Assembly: GCA_024305105.1 (NCBI GenBank)
Contig: JAMWZA010000010.1
Coordinates: forward strand, 1-64,000
Length of the DNA stretch: 64,000 nt
Source: Marinoscillum sp.
GTDB lineage: Bacteria > Bacteroidota > Bacteroidia > Cytophagales > Cyclobacteriaceae
Reading direction: 5' to 3'
The position numbers and the translations under genes were made by a program. The notes under the pieces are model-generated. The model was not told the origin of the DNA. It saw nothing but the letters and a program-made list of their open reading frames with translations, and made no database searches. Shown piece after piece: positions 7,760 through 20,431 of the stretch (its first letter is position 1; each line of letters begins with the position of its first letter).

Positions 7760-10749
7760 AAAAAACCTGTTCCTGTAAGTAAAAATGCCCCCCAAATCCT
7801 GGGGTCTGGGAACTTCTCACGCAATTTGAGCTGGGCTCTTTCTAGTGAGAGAGCTACATTATCTGTTTTGATATATTCTTCATAAAAAATAGCCATCAGG
7901 ACCTGAGTTGCCTGGTCGTCCACTTTGGTCATACTGGTAATTAAATTTTTCGCACCTGCAACCATCATAGCCCGCTGGAGACCATACACACCTTCTCCTG
8001 ACTCGATATCACCCAGTGACGTCTCACATGCTGACAGAACAACCAAATGGGTTTTTTGAAGATGAAGATTTGATGCTTCATATGCTGAAAGAATGCCGTC
8101 ATTATTGGAGTCTTGAAAGATCCCCTCTCTGTAGTTTTTATAAGCGTCTAGAGCGCCTGTTAGAAACAATCCTGACTTAAACATGGGGTCATTGCCCGGA
8201 GTGACGCTTGACAGAACAGGGTCTGAGTCTGAAAAATACCCATGTGTGGCAATGTGCAGCACTGAAGGGTTGAACGTTGCTTTCAGCCTTGACTCAGTAG
8301 CTTGTTCGTTTTTCATAACATTCACCTCCCAGCCACTCAGGCTTAGCTGATCTCCGATATCATGAACCTCTTTTTCGGCTCCCGGCAAATTCACCAGATC
8401 TAATTTTTGCTGACGGTCCTTTCCGAATGTTGGGTTACCCAAAAGCAATGCTGTTTGGCCTACATTCACCAAATCATTTCTGTTCACATACAAATCTCTC
8501 GAACTAGTCACATAAGAGGTGAAGTATTTATCAATCAAAAAGTGCTTTTTCGAGGTTTTCAGAAGGTTAAGATTCATTCTAAAATACACTCCATCCGGTG
8601 AAACCAGAACATTTTTTGGACTTCCCAGAAGATCATCTACCGCCTTCCAGTAATTAATGTACGAGGCACGGAGATCTAACTGGTACTGAACTGAATTGCT
8701 ATACATGGAAAACCCCTTCACCTCCAAAGCAGCTCCATTATCAACTATCACATACTCCGGATTAGTGTAAGTGTCTGGTTTTACTACGATGTAGAGGTAG
8801 TGCACTTTATCGGTAAAGCCAAAGATTTCTGATTCATCTGTTTGCTGACTGGCAAACTCACGGAAACGCACAATTTCGACAAGGACCTGATCTTCTTTTA
8901 ATGACCTGCGAATAGCACGCCAGTCTATTTGCTCAGGGACAAAAAGGTTGGCAAATTCTTCTGATTGATACATCAGAGACTTCTCCATTCGCTCTACTTC
9001 CTGTTCTTCTTCTTTCAGGTCAATTCCATATTTTCTCAACCTTTCTTCGCCAAGCTGATAGAGGCCTGCCAGACGCAAAGTGGCATCAGTCCAGCGATTG
9101 TACTCCCGAATTAGTCGTTCGTCAGTACTGTTCAAAATCATGTTGTGAACCTTCTCCGATGATGAAAATAAGATTCCCTTTGTGATGATCTGGTAATTGA
9201 GAATATTTTGAATCAATTCTGGCTGTTCATCTAACATCTGGCTAGCCACAAAAGAGTAACGCTCCATATCGGCCTTCATGATGGAATAAAATTGTGCACG
9301 CTCTTGCTGTGTGAAGCTTGGGAATATCGACCGAATCTGGCTTAATTGAATGTCAATGGCTTCACGTAAGTACTGTTCGGCTTTTGGAAACTGATTTAGC
9401 GCATAGTAATACATGCCGAGGTTTTCCAATGATTTCGCGTAAGCAGGGTGATTGACTCCCAGGGCTTTCCGTCGAATTTCGAGTGCCTGGTTGTAACAAA
9501 TACCTGCACTGGAGTTACGCTCCATTGCCGAATAAAGTATACCAAGATTAGTCAGTGCGGTGGCATACTCCGGATGATTTTCGCCGTAGATGATTCTGTC
9601 AATTTTTAAGACTTCCTGATAATGAGACTCAGCCGCGATATAGGCTCCCATCACACGTTCTACACTAGCCAGGTTATTGAGGGCATTGGCATATTTGGGG
9701 TGGTCCATTCCATAAATCCTCTCAAAAATATCCGTGGCCTCCAATAGCAAGCGCTCTGCCGCTGCTAGTTGGCCCTCTTCTTTGGCTATAGCTGCGAGGT
9801 TATTGATAGCGGTAGCATAGTACCGATGTTCTTTTCCAAGATGCTTTTTACTTATTTTATATACTTCCTCAAAGTACTTTTTTGACTTTGTGTAATCCCG
9901 CAATTCGTGGTAAAGTATCCCCAGGTCATTGAGCGTTTCGAGCAGTAGCTCTTCAGATACAGTCGATAACTCGCGCTTCTCACGCTCTATTCTTAGTAAC
10001 AGTTTTTCAGATTGACCAAAGTCGCCTTTGTGTTGAAACAAAATCGCCAGATTCTCAAGGGATTCTATGTAATCAAGGGTATACTCTTCTCCCAGATCAT
10101 GGTAAATTCCATTAGCCCGCAGAAGAAACTTTTCAGCATTCTGAAGGTCTCCATTTTTCACATAGACTCTGCCTATATGGTTATTGACGTTGGCAAATTC
10201 TGGACTCTGGGCATGATGTATACTCCTACTGATCTCAAGGGCTGAATCAAAATACATATGCGCTCCCTCGAAATCACCCACTACCTCAGCATACTGACCT
10301 AAAGAAACCAGCGCATCTACGTTTTCATCTGATCGAGCCCCAAGGAATTGATTGTAAAGAAACTGTGCCTCCAGAAAGTATCGCTTGGCTTTATCAAACT
10401 GACCAATTTTTAAGGATAAATCGCCCAGCAGCTGAGCAGTTTTGGCATAGTCTCCATTTTTTTCATTGTGAAGGCTATACTTAAACTGTAGCGCGTTCTG
10501 CAAATAATACTTGGAACCAATGAAATCCTGCTGTTCCAATAGACAAAATCCCAGGTTATGTGTAAGGCTAGCCCTTGTTAATTCATCCAGGTCATAGTGA
10601 TTGAGACAGTACTCGATTTGCTCAGACGCTTCCTTCCATTCCTTTTTGGACATAGCATCTTCTATTTCTTCCTGAAGCTGATCAAGGTCTTGTGCTCCTA
10701 AAAAAAAAGGGGCAATGGCAAAGAATAAAATGGCGGTAATTCTTGGCAC
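7756..10749 (-). CDS. Exported TPR-CHAT protease-like protein
   Basis: A 997-residue protein. A signal peptide (about 19 residues, ending F-L-G-A-Q) precedes roughly ten tetratricopeptide repeats of the TPR_12/kinesin-light-chain type up to about residue 470 (recurring A-x-x-x-N-N-L-A and Y-A-x-A-L-x-N-L-G). A helical linker follows, then a C-terminal CHAT domain from about 690. The CHAT caspase-like dyad is visible: His836 in H-I-A-T-H-G-Y-F and Cys908 in L-S-A-C-E-T-S. CHAT domains are C50/caspase-like peptidases, mostly studied in the cytoplasm; this one should be exported. Its stop overlaps the ATG of the PorE-like gene by 4 bp, so the two proteins are probably made together. The substrate is unknown; the coupled protein is an obvious candidate. 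Confidence 0.85.
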   Translation of the reverse strand: MPRITAILFFAIAPFFLGAQDLDQLQEEIEDAMSKKEWKEASEQIEYCLNHYDLDELTRASLTHNLGFCLLEQQDFIGSKYYLQNALQFKYSLHNEKNGDYAKTAQLLGDLSLKIGQFDKAKRYFLEAQFLYNQFLGARSDENVDALVSLGQYAEVVGDFEGAHMYFDSALEISRSIHHAQSPEFANVNNHIGRVYVKNGDLQNAEKFLLRANGIYHDLGEEYTLDYIESLENLAILFQHKGDFGQSEKLLLRIEREKRELSTVSEELLLETLNDLGILYHELRDYTKSKKYFEEVYKISKKHLGKEHRYYATAINNLAAIAKEEGQLAAAERLLLEATDIFERIYGMDHPKYANALNNLASVERVMGAYIAAESHYQEVLKIDRIIYGENHPEYATALTNLGILYSAMERNSSAGICYNQALEIRRKALGVNHPAYAKSLENLGMYYYALNQFPKAEQYLREAIDIQLSQIRSIFPSFTQQERAQFYSIMKADMERYSFVASQMLDEQPELIQNILNYQIITKGILFSSSEKVHNMILNSTDERLIREYNRWTDATLRLAGLYQLGEERLRKYGIDLKEEEQEVERMEKSLMYQSEEFANLFVPEQIDWRAIRRSLKEDQVLVEIVRFREFASQQTDESEIFGFTDKVHYLYIVVKPDTYTNPEYVIVDNGAALEVKGFSMYSNSVQYQLDLRASYINYWKAVDDLLGSPKNVLVSPDGVYFRMNLNLLKTSKKHFLIDKYFTSYVTSSRDLYVNRNDLVNVGQTALLLGNPTFGKDRQQKLDLVNLPGAEKEVHDIGDQLSLSGWEVNVMKNEQATESRLKATFNPSVLHIATHGYFSDSDPVLSSVTPGNDPMFKSGLFLTGALDAYKNYREGIFQDSNNDGILSAYEASNLHLQKTHLVVLSACETSLGDIESGEGVYGLQRAMMVAGAKNLITSMTKVDDQATQVLMAIFYEEYIKTDNVALSLERAQLKLREKFPDPRIWGAFLLTGTGFL

Positions 10750-10869
10750 GTGCTAAAAAGCGATTAATTCTTGGCAGAAGTTAGCTAAGCCTCTCAAAAA
10801 GTCAAAATTTTTATATACGATTAGGCTATATCTGTCGACAAACGCATCTATTAAAGGAAATAGTACAAT

Positions 10870-11754
10870 TTAATACTGATTATATCTATTCGGATAATCG
10901 GTGATTAAGCCATCTACTCCCCAGTCAACTAACTGCTCCATGTCTGATACTTCATTAACGGTCCAGGGTATCACTTGAATTCCTTCTGATTGGAGTTCGG
11001 ATATCTCTTGCTTGTCTAACAATTTGAACCAACAACTGTAGATGTCGGGCTTGAACCCAAGTGAATCCATATTTTGTCTAACGGGCAAATCATTCTCAAT
11101 TAGCAAGGCTAGTTTAACCTCTGGATAGGTGGCATTGAAATACTGCAATATCCTGAAATCAAAAGACTGGATGGTGACATACTTCCAATCAATCATTCCG
11201 TCTATCAACTGGTATACTAAATCACTAAATTCTGCAGGCACAGGATGGTAAATACTATCGCCTTTCTCTACGCTCTTAATTTCAATATTGTAATTGATCG
11301 ACGGAATGCTCTTTTTATTCAGGTGTTCATTTACCGCTTTCACAACATCTACCAATAAGGGTTTAGAGACGGTCATCTTTTGCTGGTCTGGAAATCTTGG
11401 GTGTGGTTTAGAGCCACAATCAAACAGACGAACCTCCTCGTAGGTCATTTGATAGATGTTGTACTGATATTGAGCACTATCAGAAATCCCTGAACCAGTG
11501 GAATCCAGACAAATCTCTGCAGAAATGTATGGCTCATGTGACACGATGAGCTCATCGTCACGGGTTACGGCCAGATCCATTTCCAGTGTAGTGACACCTA
11601 GATCTATGGCATTGATAAATGCAGGAATGGTGTTTTCTGGAAGAAGGCCCCGGCATCCTCGGTGGCCCTGAAGGTCAAACGGCTTCATATGATTAGGCTT
11701 GTTGGTACATCCTATTATAAGTAACAGGAGAAATAGTGCGGATAGGTGCTTCAT
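10870..11754 (-). CDS. Glycerophosphodiester phosphodiesterase lipoprotein
   Basis: A 294-residue GDPD-family enzyme with a lipoprotein signal (L-I-I-G-C, Cys16). The catalytic signature is present: G-H-R-G-C-R-G-L-L-P-E-N-T, then E-M-D-L, S-H-E-P and a C-terminal W-T-V-N. The family hydrolyses glycerophosphodiesters to sn-glycerol-3-phosphate and an alcohol. It lies last in a compact minus-strand run that also holds glycerol kinase and G3P dehydrogenase. Its start codon shares one base with the upstream stop (TGATG). I infer that it supplies G3P from deacylated phospholipids in the periplasm or outside the cell; this would require G3P or glycerol uptake by another protein. Confidence 0.88.
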   Translation of the reverse strand: MKHLSALFLLLLIIGCTNKPNHMKPFDLQGHRGCRGLLPENTIPAFINAIDLGVTTLEMDLAVTRDDELIVSHEPYISAEICLDSTGSGISDSAQYQYNIYQMTYEEVRLFDCGSKPHPRFPDQQKMTVSKPLLVDVVKAVNEHLNKKSIPSINYNIEIKSVEKGDSIYHPVPAEFSDLVYQLIDGMIDWKYVTIQSFDFRILQYFNATYPEVKLALLIENDLPVRQNMDSLGFKPDIYSCWFKLLDKQEISELQSEGIQVIPWTVNEVSDMEQLVDWGVDGLITDYPNRYNQY

Positions 11755-12821
11755 CAGGTCAGAAATTTGATTCGAGTAAAAATGTAGTCTAAAGTCTCTT
11801 CATTTAGCACCATTCTGTGGTAATCCGTCCCTTCCAATTTCTCTGGTTTGTATCCGCTTTTGTGCAAATACTTCTTGTTCAGACTCGCGTCAAACCAATG
11901 CACCAATCGAATTTTTCCATCCTCAATCTCCAAGCAGGTAATTCCGCGCTTTCCTATGACACAACCTGAGTTAAACAAACACGGAATATGAAAAATGGTA
12001 TTGTAGACATAATTCTGATAATTCGTATCCCGGTTTTGTTTGTAGTATTTCTTCAGGTCCTTTTTAAGCATCTTAATAGTAGAGATAATTTCCGCTGTTC
12101 GGTGCTTGACATCTGAAGCGTAATCGCGAATTAACTGCTCAATCTTAAATTTGAGACGCTCCACTTTGTGAAGTGATTCAAACAAGGGGCGATGCGTATG
12201 CCCAATTATCGAGACAACTTTGCGATAAGCTGAGTAATGATAGGTGCGCTTTTCAATCGCGTATTGCTTTTTACTGCTATGAGCAACTGAGTAATTCTTG
12301 ATTCCAAGTGGGTTGGCAAAATACTTCAGTGTAAACCCAATCAGCTCATTGTGTTTCTGGAACTTTTTGGAAGCCTGGTGTCCATGAAAAAAGAACAGGT
12401 GATTGCCCTTATAATCAAACTTGAAAGATTCCATTAAATCATACTTGAATGGCAATTCCTTTAGCAATTCCAACTCCAAATCATGATTACCAATCGTTTT
12501 GATCAGGCGGGTTTCGTCCCGAAACCGGTCAAACAACTTATAAATCGGAGCCCATTGCTTAATGATCTTCTTAAGACTGAACCGCTGCATTTCTTCCACA
12601 TCACCATTTAGAATGAGCGAGTGTTCTTTTTCCAGATAGTAGCGCTCAAGCGTCGTTTTAAAAAGATCTGAGTTGGTTTTAAAATCATCGGTGGAACCTC
12701 CATCTCCCATATGCAGGTCACTAAATATGACCCATTTGTCCTCGTTTTTCAGCTCGAACGTGGGAGAGGCTTCAAATAAATTGTCGAGGTTCTGGTAAAC
12801 TACCTTATTGGTGATCTTCAC
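11754..12821 (-). CDS. Calcineurin-like metallophosphoesterase
   Basis: A 355-residue cytoplasmic protein (no signal peptide) with all metal-binding blocks of the calcineurin-like superfamily: F-S-D-L-H-M-G-D, L-N-G-D-V-E-E, I-G-N-H-D-L, F-F-H-G-H and I-G-H-T-H-R-P. It is longer than LpxH (about 240 residues) and carries a Lys-rich helical insert around residues 210-265. The substrate is not predictable. Its stop overlaps the GDPD start by one base, so the two are co-translated; a role in phosphodiester or phosphomonoester turnover next to GDPD and glpK/glpD is inference. Confidence 0.8.
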   Translation of the reverse strand: MKITNKVVYQNLDNLFEASPTFELKNEDKWVIFSDLHMGDGGSTDDFKTNSDLFKTTLERYYLEKEHSLILNGDVEEMQRFSLKKIIKQWAPIYKLFDRFRDETRLIKTIGNHDLELELLKELPFKYDLMESFKFDYKGNHLFFFHGHQASKKFQKHNELIGFTLKYFANPLGIKNYSVAHSSKKQYAIEKRTYHYSAYRKVVSIIGHTHRPLFESLHKVERLKFKIEQLIRDYASDVKHRTAEIISTIKMLKKDLKKYYKQNRDTNYQNYVYNTIFHIPCLFNSGCVIGKRGITCLEIEDGKIRLVHWFDASLNKKYLHKSGYKPEKLEGTDYHRMVLNEETLDYIFTRIKFLT

Positions 12822-12894
12822 TTTATCAAGTTAGCAAAACGCTAAATAAACCAGAAGATTTCATTCTGTTTATGATAAACAGTTTACCGAATTA

Positions 12895-14559
12895 TTAAGC
12901 CTGTTCTTTTTTCAGTAAGACGGCCTCCCAGGGCTCCAACGTTATTTGCCCATTTTGATAACTAAGCCCTGTATCATAGTTGCCAATTACTTTATCATAG
13001 CCCGCACAATCCAGATTGTAAATGATTTTGTCTGAAGAGAAATTTAACACAACTAAATAAATACTACTCTCATCCCATCGTTTGAATGAATAGATCTGCT
13101 CACTAGACGGATCCAAATCTTCAAAATCTGCGTAAAACAACGAAGGGTTATCCTTCCGGACCTGAATCATCCTTCGGTAAAAGTTCAGAATAGAATCAGC
13201 CTCATGCTCCTGAGAAAGCACATTGATCTGGGGATAGTTCGGATTCAACTTGATCCAGGGCTCAGCAGATGTAAACCCTCCATTTTTCTGATCACTCCAC
13301 TGTATCGGTGTTCGGGCATTGTCACGGCCATTGATGTGGACATTTTCCAGGAATTTATCTAAATCCTTACCCTCAGCTTTCCATTCCTGATAGGCATTCA
13401 TTATTTCGACATCACGATAGTCGTCAATACGACCGAAAGCCACATTGGTCATACCAATCTCATCACCATTGTAAACGTATGGCGTTCCGCGCATAGACAT
13501 TAGCAATAAGCACAATAATTTGGCTGATTTATTCCAGTATTCACCATCATTTCCAAACCGCGACACGATACGCTGAAAATCGTGATTGCCTAAGAAAATA
13601 CTCCCCCAGCCCTGATCTTTAAGTTTGGTATCCCAGTCAGCAAACACCTTTTTGAATTCAATGAAATCAATAGGTTTAGGATCAAACCTGCCGCCTTTTC
13701 CATGATCGATAAACATGTGACCAAAGTGGAAAATCATATTCAGCTCCTTCTCAGACTCAGCTACATATTTGATCCCATTTTCAAGATCTATGCCAGGGCC
13801 TTCACCGACAGTCATCGCATCATATTTGCACAAAACCTCCTGATACATTTCTTTCAGGTAGTCATGAATTTTTGGGCCATTGGCATACACATGAGCGATG
13901 GTATCATTGAAATCCGAGTAAGGGCTATCCTCGTAGTTTCTTTTAGAGATAACTGAAATCACATCCATTCGGAAACCATCCACTCCCTTGTCCAACCAAA
14001 ACTTCATAAGCTTATAGACCTCTTGCCTTAGCGCAGGGTTTTCCCAGTTTAGATCGGGTTGCTTCTTCGTAAAGAGGTGTAAATAATATTCGTCCGTATG
14101 CTCGTCATACTGCCAGGCACTTCCACTGAAAAACGACTGCCAATTGTTCGGAGGACCTCCGTTTTTGCCCTTTTTCCAGATGTAGTAATCTCTTTTAGGG
14201 TTGTCTTTGGACAATTTAGACTGTTGAAACCATGCATGCTCGTCTGAACTATGATTGACTACCAGGTCCATGAGCAATTTCATGCCCCGGTCATGGATCC
14301 CTTGCAGTAACTCATCAAAGTCCTGCATGGTGCCAAATTCATCCATGATGCTGTAATAATCACTGATGTCATATCCATTGTCATCATTGGGCGACTTGTA
14401 GACTGGGCTCAGCCAAATCACATCTACACCCAAACTTTTGATATGGTCTAGTTTTTCGATAATACCTGGTATGTCTCCAATACCATCCCCATTGCTATCA
14501 TTGAAGCTTCGTGGATATACTTGGTACACTACAGCTTCCTTCCACCACTTTTCAGTCAT
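12895..14559 (-). CDS. GH13 alpha-glucosidase (oligo-1,6-glucosidase type)
   Basis: A 554-residue glycoside hydrolase family 13 protein without a signal peptide, hence cytoplasmic. The family blocks are complete: the start W-W-K-E-A-V-V-Y-Q-V-Y-P-R-S-F, region I D-L-V-V-N-H, nucleophile Asp199 in G-F-R-M-D-V, acid/base Glu253 in T-V-G-E-G-P, and N-H-D at 325-327. Length and sequence resemble oligo-1,6-glucosidase, sucrase-isomaltase-like or trehalose-6-phosphate hydrolase members (GH13_31 or close). It lies 22 bp after glpD in the same run as glpK and a sodium symporter, and no PTS gene is visible, so trehalose-6-phosphate is less likely. An alpha-glucoside containing glycerol is an attractive but unproven substrate. 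Confidence 0.88.
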   Translation of the reverse strand: MTEKWWKEAVVYQVYPRSFNDSNGDGIGDIPGIIEKLDHIKSLGVDVIWLSPVYKSPNDDNGYDISDYYSIMDEFGTMQDFDELLQGIHDRGMKLLMDLVVNHSSDEHAWFQQSKLSKDNPKRDYYIWKKGKNGGPPNNWQSFFSGSAWQYDEHTDEYYLHLFTKKQPDLNWENPALRQEVYKLMKFWLDKGVDGFRMDVISVISKRNYEDSPYSDFNDTIAHVYANGPKIHDYLKEMYQEVLCKYDAMTVGEGPGIDLENGIKYVAESEKELNMIFHFGHMFIDHGKGGRFDPKPIDFIEFKKVFADWDTKLKDQGWGSIFLGNHDFQRIVSRFGNDGEYWNKSAKLLCLLLMSMRGTPYVYNGDEIGMTNVAFGRIDDYRDVEIMNAYQEWKAEGKDLDKFLENVHINGRDNARTPIQWSDQKNGGFTSAEPWIKLNPNYPQINVLSQEHEADSILNFYRRMIQVRKDNPSLFYADFEDLDPSSEQIYSFKRWDESSIYLVVLNFSSDKIIYNLDCAGYDKVIGNYDTGLSYQNGQITLEPWEAVLLKKEQA

Positions 14560-14581
14560 AACTTCTTTATACTATTACTTT

Positions 14582-17721
<3,140 letters not shown>

Positions 17722-17725
17722 TTAA

Positions 17726-19426
17726 TTACCAGAATATTCCTACTACGACGGCCGTAATAACCAATAATATGACAGCAAGAATCCGGTAGTTTTTATACCA
17801 TGGCAAGCCTTCCAGTTCTTTTGTCTCTGCTTTGAACAGGCCAATGTTCCATGTCAATGTATCGACCACTTCCTGACTTGGTGCTGGTGTCAGCCTACTG
17901 ACGATCACATGAACCACCATACAGAACAGCATCAACAATGGCGCTTTGTGTAAATAATGTAGCTCTGTCAGTGCTGGAGCCCAGTCATACATGCCCGCCA
18001 ATATCACAAAAACCGAAAACCCTAACCCGGCCATCAGCGCCCAGAAGGCGCCATGTCCATTAGCTCTCTTAGAGAACAAGCCTATTAAGAATACCGCCAC
18101 CACAGGCGGAGCAATAAAACCAAGTACCAACTGCAGATATTCCCAAAGCGAATCGGAAATTTGCTCTATATACTGTGTCCAGAATGCAGCGAGTAACACT
18201 AAAGCCACCGTTGCTATTTGCCCTGTTCTTACCAATTGCTTGCTTGTCAAATCAGGCTTGAGCTTGCTCACAAAGTCCATGGTAATCAATGTCGAGGCAG
18301 AGTTCAAAGTAGCAGAAATACTACTGCTCATTGCCGCTAGTAGTCCGGCGATCACCAAACCAAGTATTCCTGTCGGCAATAATTGATATAACATCACCGG
18401 ATAGGTCATGTTTGGGCAATCGGCCAGATTATCACAAATCACCGACTGTCCGGCTTCATTGGTAATGGCGTAATTCAATCCACTTATATCCAAATCGGAG
18501 AATAGAACAATGGCAATAACACCAGGCAAAATCATAATAAAAATAACCGGTATTTTCATCAAACCTGCGAAAAGTGCTCCCCAGCGACCATGGTTCAAGT
18601 CTTTAGCCGAAAGAACACGCTGCACCATAAACTGGTTGTTGGCCCAGAAGTAAAACCCTAAAAGCGGCACTCCAAATACCAGTCCGGTCCACGGCATATA
18701 CGACTTATTGGAGGCGGGCCCGGCCATATCAAATACCTCATCAGCGGGCTTATCCAAATAACCTGTGCCATTTAACTGGTCCAATCCGGCCATCATTCCT
18801 GACCAACCGCCCACTTCCACAATACAGAAGTAGGTAATAATCATTGATCCCAAAATCAGAAGCACCGCCTGAATCACTTCAGTGTGTACTACCGAGGATA
18901 ACCCGCCCGGAATCGTATATGCTGCTGCTGCCAACGCCAACCCAATAATGATGAACGTAGACGAAACTTCCGGGAAAATAATTTTGAGAATGAGGTTTCC
19001 GGCATACAACCCAGACGCTGTATCGATGATGACATTCCCTATAATGGTGATAAAAGAAAAGTAGTACCTGGACCGAACATCATACCTTCTTTCCAAAAAC
19101 TCTGGCATGGTATACACCTTGGATCGGAGATAGAATGGCAGGAAGAAAATGGAAAAGAAGACCAACACCACGGCAGCCATCCACTCGTAGTTATAGACCG
19201 CAGTATTTGTTTGGTAGGCATCTGAGGTCAGCCCGATAAGGGTGTTACTTCCAATATTGGCAGCAAATAATGAGATACCTACTACTGGCCAGGTCATGTC
19301 CCGTCCAGCCAAAAAATATTCTTCGGAGGATTGTTGCTTTCCTTTAGATATTCCATACCATATTATCCCAAGGATATACACCACGATAATGGTGATATCA
19401 ATAAAACCGAGTTGTACACTTTCCAT
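17726..19426 (-). CDS. SGLT-type sodium/solute symporter
   Basis: A 566-residue polytopic membrane protein with about 14 hydrophobic segments and the sodium:solute symporter signature: E-E-Y-F-L-A-G-R-D-M near the start, then S-L-F-A-A-N-I-G-S-N, Y-E-W-M-A and V-Y-T-M-P-E-F-L-E-R-R-Y. This arrangement is closest to the sugar/myo-inositol (vSGLT) branch. It is first in a run glpK, glpD, GH13, metallophosphoesterase, GDPD, with gaps of 16, -4, 22, 73 and -1 bp. The context suggests that it imports the substrate the run degrades; the likely substrate is a sugar or glycosyl-glycerol, not a nitrogen compound. Substrate specificity cannot be read from the sequence. Confidence 0.85.
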   Translation of the reverse strand: MESVQLGFIDITIIVVYILGIIWYGISKGKQQSSEEYFLAGRDMTWPVVGISLFAANIGSNTLIGLTSDAYQTNTAVYNYEWMAAVVLVFFSIFFLPFYLRSKVYTMPEFLERRYDVRSRYYFSFITIIGNVIIDTASGLYAGNLILKIIFPEVSSTFIIIGLALAAAAYTIPGGLSSVVHTEVIQAVLLILGSMIITYFCIVEVGGWSGMMAGLDQLNGTGYLDKPADEVFDMAGPASNKSYMPWTGLVFGVPLLGFYFWANNQFMVQRVLSAKDLNHGRWGALFAGLMKIPVIFIMILPGVIAIVLFSDLDISGLNYAITNEAGQSVICDNLADCPNMTYPVMLYQLLPTGILGLVIAGLLAAMSSSISATLNSASTLITMDFVSKLKPDLTSKQLVRTGQIATVALVLLAAFWTQYIEQISDSLWEYLQLVLGFIAPPVVAVFLIGLFSKRANGHGAFWALMAGLGFSVFVILAGMYDWAPALTELHYLHKAPLLMLFCMVVHVIVSRLTPAPSQEVVDTLTWNIGLFKAETKELEGLPWYKNYRILAVILLVITAVVVGIFW

Positions 19427-19586
19427 TTAGGGTAGATTTAGTTGTTGTAACGAAACCCTATAATAGTAAGAAATCAACAATTAACCCCGATTTAACGAAG
19501 CCTCTTTTGGGAATATGAAAATGAAAACGATTGAATATTGAAAATAATAATTTTAAGACTCAATAAGTGAGTGAAACTCGTGACTA

Positions 19587-20342
19587 TTAACTCACTACGG
19601 ATTGATTCACCAGCTCGTTTATAGTCTTCTGTTTACCTAATCTGACCACCTCTCCTATTACAATAATAGCTGGCGATGAAAGCTTATGCTCTTCTACTTT
19701 TTGGACTACATCGTGTAGCTCAGTCAGGACAGATCGCTCGTTATCTCTACTGCCATTTTGTATGATACCAATGGCTTCATTAGCACCTCGGTTTTCTTCA
19801 AACAGTTCTACAATTTTAGGGAGATGTTTCATTCCCATGAGAATGACCACCGTGGCAGAAGACTGAGCAGCCAATGCCACGTCATTTGACAACTCAAAAT
19901 TGGAGGTGGTGCCTGTTACCACCCAGAAACTTTCATTTATTCCTCTCCTGGTTAATGGGATTTCACTCAATGCAGGTACGGAGATCGCACTGGTTATTCC
20001 TGGAATTACCTCGACATCCATGCCATGAGCACGTGCATGCTCCAGCTCTTCATGACCTCTACCAAATACAAACGGATCGCCACCCTTAAGACGCACCACG
20101 TGTTCGTAGTTCTTTCCATTGTCAACGATCATGTCGTTGATGTAAATCTGCTGGTACTGATGAATGCCGGGTTTTTTTCCTACGTAAACGAATTCGCATT
20201 CTGGCGTGCAATGCTCCAGTAAAGCAGGATTGGCTAAAGCATCATACAATACGACCTGAGCCCTATTTAGTGCCTTAATGGCTTTTAATGTGATTAAATC
20301 TGGATCCCCTGGTCCTGCACCTATTAAGTAAAGAGTAGACAT
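19587..20342 (-). CDS. cobA: Uroporphyrinogen-III C-methyltransferase (siroheme pathway)
   Basis: A 251-residue SUMT enzyme that methylates uroporphyrinogen III with SAM to precorrin-2, the first step towards siroheme. It shows V-x-L-I-G-A-G-P-G-D-P-D-L-I-T-L-K-A, R-L-K-G-G-D-P-F-V-F-G-R-G and P-G-I-T-S-A motifs and has the single-domain length. No oxidase/ferrochelatase (CysG N-terminal) part is fused, so those steps come from elsewhere. It is divergent from nirB and shares its promoter region, which holds two tandem TACGTA pairs. This fits supply of siroheme to NirB and co-control by nitrate. Confidence 0.94.
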   Translation of the reverse strand: MSTLYLIGAGPGDPDLITLKAIKALNRAQVVLYDALANPALLEHCTPECEFVYVGKKPGIHQYQQIYINDMIVDNGKNYEHVVRLKGGDPFVFGRGHEELEHARAHGMDVEVIPGITSAISVPALSEIPLTRRGINESFWVVTGTTSNFELSNDVALAAQSSATVVILMGMKHLPKIVELFEENRGANEAIGIIQNGSRDNERSVLTELHDVVQKVEEHKLSSPAIIVIGEVVRLGKQKTINELVNQSVVS

Positions 20343-20343
20343 A

Positions 20344-20414
20344 TACGTAATTAATTTATGTAAAACTACGTATTTAATTTTTAATAATTAAGTATTATTA
20401 CGTAGTTTTACGTA
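20344..20414. promoter_or_regulatory. TACGTA operator cluster, cobA/nirB divergent promoter
   Basis: Hexamers lie at 20344, 20357 (TATGTA), 20367, 20399 and 20409. Two of the pairs (20357/20367 and 20399/20409) have exactly 10-bp spacing and are inverted copies of one another (about 19 bp, one mismatch), one pair facing each gene. The symmetry over a divergent promoter suggests one regulator acting on both cobA and nirB. Confidence 0.7.
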
Positions 20415-20431
20415 AAAATAAAGCTACTCAT

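Noticed and set aside
12895-14559. Trehalose-6-phosphate hydrolase (treC) assignment for the GH13 enzyme
   Set aside because: No PTS or trehalose uptake genes are adjacent, and the sequence alone does not separate treC from oligo-1,6-glucosidase; the general alpha-glucosidase call was kept, despite a secreted trehalase elsewhere in the window.
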